From Rubrivivax sp. (GTDB taxonomy: Bacteria; Pseudomonadota; Gammaproteobacteria; Burkholderiales; Burkholderiaceae_C), in contig JAEUPE010000048.1 of the NCBI GenBank assembly GCA_016790435.1, positions 1-38,148 on the forward strand: DNA of 38,148 nt, written 5' to 3'. Positions 7,431 to 13,805 of this stretch are shown here, one piece after another (within the stretch, counting starts at the first letter, position 1; each line of letters opens with the position of its first letter). The translations under genes were made by a program, and so were the position numbers. Under the pieces are notes generated by a model that was not told where the DNA came from, did not search any database, and was given only the letters and a program-made list of their open reading frames with translations.

Positions 7431-7456
7431 GCCGCGGTGCCCGCAGGCACCGCGGC
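7431..7456 (-). promoter_or_regulatory. Perfect 11-bp hairpin in the leader of the receiver gene
   Basis: GCCGCGGTGCC (7431-7441) pairs exactly with 7446-7456 around a CGCA loop. It begins 8 nt before the start codon, where a ribosome would bind, so it could occlude initiation. Function is inferred from position only. Confidence 0.5.
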
Positions 7457-7581
7457 CGTCTCGCAACGCACGACTCATTCAGGCAGCCGCCGCACCGGAC
7501 CAGTGCGAGCGGCGTGCCAGCCTGGGCCGATGCCGGGACCGCGGGTTTCCGCGATCGTGCAACAGGTCGCGGTGGCGAAGA

Positions 7582-8163
7582 TCACTTCGGCGTGATCGGA
7601 TTCGTCGCGCTCGGCGGCGGCACTGCCATCGACGCCGCAGGAGCGACCGGCGTCATGGGCGCCATCGGGCTCGTCATCGCTGCCGAGGGCATCACGGTCG
7701 TCGGGGTTGAAGGCGTGCTTGCTGCCTCGGGAGCCGACGGCAACGCCGGTGCCGGCACCGCGATCGTCTCGACGACCACCAGCTCGCGATAGATGCCGCC
7801 CTCCGCGACGCTGCCCGAGGTCGTTCCCTGGCCGTCCATGCGCGCCAGGCAGTCGCGGTTCTCGTCACCGCTGAGTGCGTCGCAACGCAGGGTGACGTTC
7901 TTCGCGAACGGCGGATCGATGTCGCTCGCGCGATGGCGCTTGGCGTGGCCGTAGGCGACGTCGGTGTCGCGCACGCAGTCGGTGCGTGCCTCGCCCTGCG
8001 GAACGCTCATGCAGTCGGCGCGTTCCTGGCGGTGGCGGGCCGCGAGCGCGGCCAGCTCTGCCGGGTCGGTGGTCGGGGCCGCCCAGGCCGGCACGGCAGC
8101 AAAGGCGCCGCACAGCAGCAGCGCCAGGATCGGGAGACGGGTCTTGAAGGTCGGGGTGTTCAT
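7582..8163 (-). CDS. Secreted cysteine-containing protein with Pro/Ala-rich tail
   Basis: A 193-residue protein. Residues 1-28 are a signal peptide (LALLLCGAFAAVPAWAA). The mature N-terminal half has paired cysteines (RADCMSVPQ, RTDCVRD, LRCDALSGDENRDC), probably disulphide-bonded in the periplasm, and then a conserved-looking GTTSGSVAEGGIYREL segment. The last ~60 residues are low-complexity Pro/Ala/Ser/Thr/Met. I think similar secreted proteins occur in other Burkholderiales but I know no function. The ATG has GAGG 8 nt upstream. It stands alone. Confidence 0.7.
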   Translation of the reverse strand: MNTPTFKTRLPILALLLCGAFAAVPAWAAPTTDPAELAALAARHRQERADCMSVPQGEARTDCVRDTDVAYGHAKRHRASDIDPPFAKNVTLRCDALSGDENRDCLARMDGQGTTSGSVAEGGIYRELVVVETIAVPAPALPSAPEAASTPSTPTTVMPSAAMTSPMAPMTPVAPAASMAVPPPSATNPITPK

Positions 8164-8755
8164 CAGGAGATCCTCGGGTGGAGAAGTGCCGCCGGGCCGC
8201 ACGGGCCCTGCCGGCGATTCAGAGGAACCCACGGTACCGCCGGCATATGGGCGCGTGAACCGGACGAAGCCCCGCAAAGGTTGACCGAAAGGGCTCGCGC
8301 CTCTGTAGGACGAGAAGCCGCGCCGCGGTGGCGCAGGACCCGTCACAGGGGCCGTGCCCGTCATGCACGCTTCACCGGACCGTTCCAGCGTCGTGTCGCA
8401 GCCATGGCCATCAGGATGTTCATGCGAGTCTTCTATGGGACGCCCGCGCTGCCGTCGGTGCGTCAGCACACACGGGCGCTCGCTTTTCCGACGTCGCCTT
8501 CGTACTGCCGCACGTTGGGCCGCCGAAGCCCCGGCGGATTCGCCCATGCCCGGGCCCATCGATCGTCCGCGCGGTCGCAGACTTTCGGCACCACTCAGGG
8601 CCTGGTGGCCTCGCCGGCACCAGGGGGCGGCGGCGTTGAAGACGTGCATCACGAGCACGAAGTGGATCGCGCCGCGCACGGGCGCGCGGCCCGGCCCTGA
8701 GTGTGGGTAGGCGCGGCTACCGCGAGCACCACGTTCCGGCGCGGGAGCCGCCGCC
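8164..8755. other. 592-bp stretch without a supportable gene
   Basis: Open frames exist on both strands but none has a convincing start, family motif or protein-like composition. On the minus strand near 8300 a segment reading GGCTTCTCGTCCTACAGAG resembles one about 110 nt before the BON-domain gene (GGCTTCCTCCTACAAGCG, near 3750). It could be a shared promoter element of the two minus-strand genes downstream. Confidence 0.4.
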
Positions 8756-9742
8756 TTACTGAAGGCGCGCGGGCACGTCGTCGTCGAGAAAGGCCTCGAA
8801 CTCGCGCTGGAACTCCGAAGGCAGTTCGAAGTAGGGCAAGGCGCCGGTCTGGAACGTGGTGCGGGTCCAGTTGCCGCGATCGTGCAGCAGGCTCTTGCCG
8901 CGGTAGTCGACGAAGTCGCCATGCACGCCGTGGCTCATCCACACCGGTTGCGTCAACGTGTCGTAGACGGCGTGGATGTCCTGGCTGAACAGCCCCCCGG
9001 AGAGGAAATGCAGCGGTGCGAAGTGCGCCCCGGGCTGGCGCGCCGTGAGCACGTCGTAGGCCCACAGCGCCTCGTCGATGTTCGGGCCGCCCCAAGTCCG
9101 CTTCAGGAAGTAGCGGATCACCGAGGGCTTCGTCAGACCGCGGTAGAGCGCCTCGGCCCAGGGCCGGGCGCTGAGCGCCGCGTGCAGCCACGGCATGCCG
9201 CGCGTGCTGCTAGGTGGCCCGCGGCGCGGCGTGAGGCCGGCCAGGCCCGTGGGGCTGACGAGGGCGAGGCGGCCCCACGTCGCCGGCTGCTCGGCCGCCG
9301 CCCGGGCGAGGAACTCGCAGCCCAGCGAGACCGCCAGGGCGTCGATGGGCTCCGCGCCGCATCGTTGGCGCACCTGCTGGGCGAGCGCGTGCAAGGCATC
9401 GGTCATGAGCCTGGGGGTGTAGTTCCGGTCGGAGCGATCGCTGAGCCCGAAGCCCGGCAGGTCCAGCGCGAACACGGTGCGCTTGGCGCGCAGGCGCTCG
9501 AACAGCGGCCGCACCTCGGCCGCGGACGCCGCCGCGTTGACGCTGTGCACCAGCACGAGCGGCGGGCCCTCGCCCGCCACGTAGCAGTGCAGGCCGTCGA
9601 AGCGCAGGCCCTCTGCCTCCAGCGCGGGGGGCAAGGCCGCCGCGCCGGATGGACTGCGATCGGACCCGCGCGGATCCGGGCGGGCCGCAGTGGGGGCGTT
9701 CGGTTCGGCGGCGAGAACGTGGGCCGGCAGGTGGATCTTCAT
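8756..9742 (-). CDS. Alpha/beta-hydrolase fold protein, catalytic His missing
   Basis: A 328-residue protein. After about 50 variable residues comes the core: PPLVLVHSVNAAASAAEV (oxyanion region), FALDLPGFGLSDRSDRNYTPR, nucleophile Ser in LAVSLGCEFLAR, and an acid-loop D in HGVHGDFVDYRG. The usual C-terminal GHxPHxE motif is replaced by GALPYFELP, so the expected catalytic His is Ala and the second His is Tyr. It may be inactive or use another residue. The ATG at 9742 is the last of three near-identical start-like repeats. It lies downstream of the Anbu operon but is separated from it by a terminator-like hairpin. Confidence 0.85.
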   Translation of the reverse strand: MKIHLPAHVLAAEPNAPTAARPDPRGSDRSPSGAAALPPALEAEGLRFDGLHCYVAGEGPPLVLVHSVNAAASAAEVRPLFERLRAKRTVFALDLPGFGLSDRSDRNYTPRLMTDALHALAQQVRQRCGAEPIDALAVSLGCEFLARAAAEQPATWGRLALVSPTGLAGLTPRRGPPSSTRGMPWLHAALSARPWAEALYRGLTKPSVIRYFLKRTWGGPNIDEALWAYDVLTARQPGAHFAPLHFLSGGLFSQDIHAVYDTLTQPVWMSHGVHGDFVDYRGKSLLHDRGNWTRTTFQTGALPYFELPSEFQREFEAFLDDDVPARLQ

Positions 9743-9764
9743 GGAGTCTTCATGGGGTCTTCAA
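9741..9764 (-). repeat. Tandem 11-bp repeats around the hydrolase start
   Basis: On the minus strand three 11-bp units follow each other: TTGAAGACCCC, ATGAAGACTCC, then the ATGAAGATC of the gene. The first two, read as starts, give four-codon frames ending in TGA that overlaps the next ATG. Confidence 0.6.
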
Positions 9765-10043
9765 GGCGCGATCTTCACGCGGTCTTCGTTCGAGCCGTCG
9801 AGGATGGCGGTGTTGGCCGGTGGCGGCAATGAAGCGAATGATGCCCTCGTCCGGACCGGGGACGTCAGCGAGCCCGGCGGGGTCGGCCTCGCCGGAGATG
9901 CAGCGGCGTCGGGATACCCATCATCGGCTGCAGCGCCGCCGCGGCGGCCTGGGTCAGGCCGACTTCCTCGCCACACGCGCCGAAGACGTGATGTTGCGTG
10001 ACTTCACGGCCTGAGCGCCCGAAGACGGGCGCGCTCGCAGCGC
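9743..10043. other. About 300-bp gap, possible minus-strand gene remnant
   Basis: No gene can be supported. On the minus strand one frame gives a protein-like fragment (GACGEEVGLTQAAAAALQPM) ending at 9865, without a start or recognisable family. It may be the tail of a decayed gene, or chance. Confidence 0.3.
10015..10032 (-). terminator. Hairpin after the Anbu gene
   Basis: A perfect 7-bp stem, GCGCCCG and CGGGCGC around a 4-nt loop, 11 nt downstream of the Anbu stop codon. No T-run follows. Confidence 0.55.
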
Positions 10044-10766
10044 CTACCACTCCAGGGCCGGCAGTTCGCGGAAGACCCGGCGCGTGCCGTCGAGCCACTG
10101 TTTGGTCAGCGCCTGGAAGTAGGCGTCGCCGGTGTCGAACCGCCGCTTCATCGTCACCTGCAGGCTGTCGCGGGCATAACACAGCAGGTCGATCGGCATG
10201 CCCACCGACAGGTTGCTGAGCATCGTCGAGTCGAACGACACGAGCACGCACTTGGTGGCGTCTTCCAGCGTCGCGCTCGAGGTCACCGCCAGGTCAAGGA
10301 TCGGCTTGCCGTACTTGGCCTCGCCAGTCTGCAGGAACGGCGTGTCGGTGCCGGCCTCGATGAAGTTGCCTTCGGCATAGAGACGGAAGAGGCGCATCGC
10401 CTCGCCGGCGATCTGCCCGCCGAGGATGAACGAGGCGTTGAACTTCAGGCCGCCGCTCTCGAGGAAAGGCGTGTCGCGCCGCTCGATGTCGCGCATGGCG
10501 TCGGAGACCAGGTTGGCCACGTCGAACAGCGAGGCCACGCTCCACAGGTGCGGTGGCGCGGCGGCAGCGCGCTGGCGCAGCACGCTGATCACGGCCTGCG
10601 TGGCGGCCAGCCCGCCCGAGCTCAGCAGCACGAGCACGCGGTCGCCCGCGCGCTCGAAGACCGTCATCTTGCAGAAGGTGGCGAAGTTGTCGACGCCCGC
10701 GTGCGTGCGCGAGTCGCTGGCGAAGATCAGCCCCTGCTCCAGCTTGACGCCGACGCAGTAGGTCAT
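10044..10766 (-). CDS. Anbu (BPH) proteasome-like peptidase
   Basis: A 240-residue cytosolic Ntn-hydrolase of the Anbu / bacterial proteasome homologue family. It starts MTYCVGV, giving Thr1 after Met removal. Counting from that Thr, D17 (FASDSRTHAG) and K32 (TFCKMTVF) complete the proteasome-type triad. Further conserved segments are LLSSGGLAATQAV, NASFILGGQI and LLCYARDSLQV. Anbu assembles into open rings; its substrates are unknown. It follows the transglutaminase-like gene by 37 nt, the usual Anbu neighbour. The other common partners (alpha-E protein and circularly permuted ATP-grasp ligase) are not in the window. Confidence 0.93.
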   Translation of the reverse strand: MTYCVGVKLEQGLIFASDSRTHAGVDNFATFCKMTVFERAGDRVLVLLSSGGLAATQAVISVLRQRAAAAPPHLWSVASLFDVANLVSDAMRDIERRDTPFLESGGLKFNASFILGGQIAGEAMRLFRLYAEGNFIEAGTDTPFLQTGEAKYGKPILDLAVTSSATLEDATKCVLVSFDSTMLSNLSVGMPIDLLCYARDSLQVTMKRRFDTGDAYFQALTKQWLDGTRRVFRELPALEW

Positions 10767-10803
10767 CTGCGGCCGGTCAGGCGCAGCAGATCACGGACGC
10801 CGG

Positions 10804-11622
10804 TCATGCCGGCACGACCTCGTCCGTCCACACCGTGAAGCGCTCGAGCGTGTTCGGCCCGAAGGTGCTGGACAAGGCGACGTCGCAGGCGTCGCGCCCT
10901 CGCGCGATGAGCACGCGGCCGATGCGCGGCGTGTTGTTGCGTGCGTCGAAGGTGTACCAGCGCGTGCCCAGGAAGACTTCGAACCAGGCAGCGAAGTCCA
11001 TCGGCCCGTAGGGGGGCTCGGTGCCCATGTCGCCCAGGTAACCCGTGCAGTAGCGGGCCGGGATGTTCAGGCAGCGGCACAGCGCGATGGCCAGGTGGGC
11101 GTAGTCGCGGCAGACGCCGCGGCCCTCGGCGTAGGCCTCCGAGGCGGTTCGCGTGCGCCGCGCGTGCTCGTAGCCGAACTCGATGTGCCGATGGACGAAG
11201 TCGCAGACGGCCTGCACGCGCGCCCAGCCGGTCGGGCTGCCCGAGCCGCCGAACTGCTTCCAGGCGAAGTCAGAAAGCCCTTCGGTGTCGCAATAGCGGC
11301 TGCCCAGCAGGTAGACCAGCGTCGATTCGGGCAGGTGTTCGACCGGCAACTGCGCCGCCCCCGCTTCCACGATGTCGGTGGCACCGCTGTCGTTGACCAA
11401 CGCATCCGTCTTCAGCAAGAACTGCCCGGCCGGCGCGACTAGGCGGCTGCACCAGTTGCCGAACAGGTCGCGGTAGGCGCTGATCGGCACCGCCGGACGG
11501 GTGACGAGGTGGTCCGGCCGCACCAGGTCGGAGGCCCTCGAATAGTGGATGCTCAGCGCCAGGATCATCGGCGTCGGCGCCGGGCACTGGTACTCCATCT
11601 CGAAGCCGACGCGGATCTGCAT
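10804..11622 (-). CDS. Transglutaminase-like protein of the Anbu locus
   Basis: A 272-residue cytosolic protein. The N-terminal beta-domain is followed by a papain-like core with Cys in AEGRGVCRDYAHLAIALCRCLNIPAR and Asp in WYTFDARNN. The position normally holding the catalytic His is Ala (MDFAAWFEVFLG), so hydrolase or transferase activity is uncertain; I cannot say how common this is within the Anbu-linked subfamily. The ATG lies one base after the upstream stop (TGACATG), so translation is coupled to the secreted 222-aa protein, and Anbu follows after 37 nt. The three probably form one operon. Confidence 0.88.
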   Translation of the reverse strand: MQIRVGFEMEYQCPAPTPMILALSIHYSRASDLVRPDHLVTRPAVPISAYRDLFGNWCSRLVAPAGQFLLKTDALVNDSGATDIVEAGAAQLPVEHLPESTLVYLLGSRYCDTEGLSDFAWKQFGGSGSPTGWARVQAVCDFVHRHIEFGYEHARRTRTASEAYAEGRGVCRDYAHLAIALCRCLNIPARYCTGYLGDMGTEPPYGPMDFAAWFEVFLGTRWYTFDARNNTPRIGRVLIARGRDACDVALSSTFGPNTLERFTVWTDEVVPA

Positions 11623-11623
11623 G

Positions 11624-12292
11624 TCAGCGGGTCGGGGTGGGCGGGCTGAACGCGTTGCCGTCCGGCGTGTGCATGTCAGGCGACACCAGGGCCTTGGAGT
11701 CGAAGCGCAGCAGCGACTGGCGCAGCCCGCTCGGCGCGATGCTCACCTGCTCCGAAAGCGTCTGTGACTTGTCGGCGCCATCGGCCTTGAACGTGGCCTC
11801 GACACGGTACTGCCCGGCGGGCAGGGACACCATGAGCCAGGGCCCATCCATCTCACGCTCGAGGACCGCGGTCTTGCTCTTGAGGTCGACGACGCGCAGT
11901 TTCGCGCCCGCCAGGTAGGCGCCCGAGGGCTTGGCCACGGTGGCGACCCACAGGCTGTAGTCGCTGCGCTCGGCATGCATGGTTGCCCGGTCACCCACCG
12001 AGATGCCGCCGGAGAGAAAGGCCAGGCCGGCGGGCGTCTTGGCGCGCGCCAGCGCCGGCATGCCGGCCTGGGGGTCACGGGCCGCGCGTTCCTGGATGCC
12101 GCTGGCGGCCCGCTGCACGGCTTCGGCTCGGGTCGGGTCGGTGCTTTCGGTGATGCCCGTGCGGGGCCTCGATTCGGGGCTCGGTTGCGCGCTCGGTTGG
12201 GCGCCCGGTTGGGTGCTCGGTTGCGCCCCCTGCGCGTGGGCGCCGGTGGACAGGACGGCGAAGACCGAGAGGATCGCGATGTGCTTGTTCAT
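11624..12292 (-). CDS. Exported protein with a beta-sandwich-like domain
   Basis: A 222-residue protein with signal peptide (residues 1-20, ending AHAQG) and a Gln/Pro/Ser-rich linker of near repeats (QPSTQPGAQPSAQPS). From about residue 85 comes a domain of alternating beta-strands (SDYSLWVATVAKPSGAYLAG, KLRVVDLKSKTAVLE, MVSLPAGQYRVEATF) that resembles carboxypeptidase-regulatory or CNA-B-like folds; I infer this only from pattern. The start has AAGGAG 6 nt upstream. It is the first gene of a coupled operon with the transglutaminase-like and Anbu genes, although it is periplasmic and they are cytosolic. Confidence 0.75.
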   Translation of the reverse strand: MNKHIAILSVFAVLSTGAHAQGAQPSTQPGAQPSAQPSPESRPRTGITESTDPTRAEAVQRAASGIQERAARDPQAGMPALARAKTPAGLAFLSGGISVGDRATMHAERSDYSLWVATVAKPSGAYLAGAKLRVVDLKSKTAVLEREMDGPWLMVSLPAGQYRVEATFKADGADKSQTLSEQVSIAPSGLRQSLLRFDSKALVSPDMHTPDGNAFSPPTPTR

Positions 12293-12606
12293 GAAGACTC
12301 CTTGATGGAACAGTGGGATCGGTTGGCTGGCAGAAAGAGAAAGGACGAAACGGGAGACAGCCCGCGGCGCTCGAGCACGTGGATGCGCCCGCGGCCGCAG
12401 CGAGTGAGCGCTTCCCGCTGCCGCTTCAAGGCGGCGGTGGTGACACCCTCGCCACGCACGCGCGGCATGCCGGCGATGCGCTTCTGCGTGGCCTGCTGCA
12501 CGGCTTCAGGGATCTGCGGCCAACGCCGCGTGGCCTTGCGCGAGAAGCACCACGCCGCGATCCAATGCTCGCGCACGACGCTCAATTGCACCGTTCGATA
12601 CCGCAC
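12289..12606 (-). pseudogene. Decayed Crp/Fnr regulator, only the winged helix recognisable
   Basis: Between 12358 and 12492 the minus strand encodes ATQKRIAGMPRVRGEGVTTA and onward to VLERRGL. This aligns without gaps over 45 residues to the winged helix of the Crp/Fnr gene at 110-325, with about 26 identities (RxEGVTxAAL, RGRIxVLxRxGL). No sensor domain is left upstream and the conserved N-terminal part of the helix-turn-helix has changed. The residual frame runs on into the start of the next gene. I read it as a gene remnant from the same paralogous family. A palindrome half (site 6) lies at its upstream end. Confidence 0.65.
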
Positions 12607-12607
12607 A
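12592..12607 (+). promoter_or_regulatory. Crp-like palindromic operator, degenerate left arm (site 6)
   Basis: CGTTCG-ATAC-CGCACA followed by GAC. On the minus strand it lies exactly at the upstream end of the decayed Crp/Fnr frame, matching the position of site 2 before the other Crp/Fnr gene. No intact gene follows directly on the plus strand. Confidence 0.4.
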
Positions 12608-12731
12608 GACGCCAGGCATCAAGGATCGGCCATGCGCTCGGGTCCAGATCTCCCTGGACGTCGACGACAACCCGAGCCACGTCTCGGTGGCCTCCGAGCG
12701 GCTCTCGCAACGGCTCTCGCAACGGGCATCG

Positions 12732-12747
12732 AGTGCGACACCGCACA
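12732..12747 (+). promoter_or_regulatory. Crp-like palindromic operator (site 7)
   Basis: AGTGCG-ACAC-CGCACA followed by GAC, with one mismatch from the perfect palindrome. It lies 71 nt before the ATG of the 73-aa protein. Confidence 0.5.
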
Positions 12748-12818
12748 GACCGCCCCTCACGGCCGACGCATCCTTGCCCGCAGGCTGCCAGCTGGCGCCG
12801 AACGCAGGGAAGGGGTTC

Positions 12819-13040
12819 ATGGACATCACCACACATCACGCGCGCATCACCGGGCCGGTTTCCTACCTCGCGGGCAGCGGCCGCAAGCAACGCATCCCCA
12901 TCGGACCGTGCGTGGTGGAGAGCCATGGCGGCCGATGCATCGACATCATCTGGGGATCGCGCGGCCAGAGTGCCGTCGCGCTGCGCATCGAGGACATCGA
13001 GGCGGCCCAGGACCTCGGGCACCTCGTGCTCCTGGATTGA
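12819..13040 (+). CDS. Hypothetical small soluble protein, 73 aa
   Basis: A 73-residue soluble protein beginning MDITTHHARITGPVSYL, with a beta-rich middle (KQRIPIGPCVVESHGGRCID) and the C-terminal IEDIEAAQDLGHLVLLD. No family recognised. It has a good AAGGGG site 5 nt before the ATG, an upstream palindromic operator (site 7) and a hairpin 6 nt after the stop, so it looks like a complete single-gene transcription unit. It is probably a member of the Crp-like regulon; function unknown. Confidence 0.65.
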   Translation: MDITTHHARITGPVSYLAGSGRKQRIPIGPCVVESHGGRCIDIIWGSRGQSAVALRIEDIEAAQDLGHLVLLD

Positions 13041-13046
13041 CAACGA

Positions 13047-13072
13047 GGCGTCTGCCGCATCCGGCCGACGCC
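13047..13072 (+). terminator. Hairpin after the 73-aa gene
   Basis: GGCGTC-T-GCCG pairs with CGGC-C-GACGCC around the loop CATC, a 10-bp stem with one mismatch. It begins 6 nt after the stop codon; no T-run. Confidence 0.55.
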
Positions 13073-13154
13073 TGCCGGTGCCAGGGCGTCGGCCTTCCGG
13101 AACGCGACACCTGAGTCCTCCTCCACTCCATCAACACCCGCAAAGGAAGTCACC

Positions 13155-13805
13155 ATGAAACGATCCACCACTCCCCGTTCCCGATGTTTGGCGCTCGCCG
13201 CCGCCGCGGTGCTGATGAGCGCCGCGACGCTGTCGCTCGCGCAAACCGGGCCGGGCTCCGACGGTCGCAGTCCCTCGGCTTCCTCGAGCCGCGGCGACGG
13301 CTGGTCCATCCTGCCCGGGACGCGCCGGGGCTACCTGGGCCTGAACGTCGGGCGCTCCGACTACGGCGACCTGAGTTGCGGCATCGGGTTCAGCTGCGAC
13401 GACAGCGGCACACGAGCCCACCTGTACACGGGCGGCTATTTCAACGACTGGCTCGGCATGGAGGTCGGCTACCTGAACGAAGGCAAGGTCGATCGCAGCG
13501 GCGGTTCGACGCGCGCCGAAGGCATCAACCTCAGCCTCGTCGGGCGGCTGCCGCTGGGCGCCTTCAACGTCTTCGGCAAGGTGGGCGGCACCTACGGTCG
13601 CACGCGCGTTTCGGCCAGCCCGCTTTCGGGCATCGCCGAAGGCCGCGAGCGCGGCTGGGGGCCATCGTTCGGCGCCGGAGTCGGGTTCGACATCACGGCT
13701 GGTTCGGGCGTCGTTCTGGAGTGGACGCGCAACGACTTCCACGTCCCGGGCGGCGGGCGCAGCAACATCGACGGCGCCAGCCTGGGATACGTTCACCGCT
13801 TCTGA
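13155..13805 (+). CDS. Outer-membrane beta-barrel protein (OmpA-like / porin superfamily)
   Basis: A 216-residue protein. Signal peptide 1-29 (cleavage after SLAQ), a short Ser-rich linker, then eight-strand-type amphipathic repeats from GYLGLNVGRSDYGD through HLYTGGYFNDWLGMEVGYLNEG to the terminal GYVHRF with the C-terminal Phe typical of barrels inserted by BAM. Two cysteines (LSCGIGFSC) sit in the first loop. It resembles small OmpA/OmpW-like barrels without a peptidoglycan-binding domain. AAGGAAG precedes the ATG by 6 nt. It overlaps the 3' end of the convergent PAS-Crp gene by 13 nt. Confidence 0.85.
   Translation: MKRSTTPRSRCLALAAAAVLMSAATLSLAQTGPGSDGRSPSASSSRGDGWSILPGTRRGYLGLNVGRSDYGDLSCGIGFSCDDSGTRAHLYTGGYFNDWLGMEVGYLNEGKVDRSGGSTRAEGINLSLVGRLPLGAFNVFGKVGGTYGRTRVSASPLSGIAEGRERGWGPSFGAGVGFDITAGSGVVLEWTRNDFHVPGGGRSNIDGASLGYVHRF

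Noticed and set aside
8400..8700. Possible plus-strand gene starting MAIRMFMRVFYG near 8404
   Set aside because: No ribosome site, composition changes to random-looking Arg/Ala/His after 30 residues, and no motif.
12632..12800. Frame with a protein-like stretch (SLDVDDNPSHVSVASERL) downstream of operator site 6
   Set aside because: There is no convincing start in that frame and it runs into operator site 7 and unrelated sequence. It might be a remnant, but nothing supports a gene.
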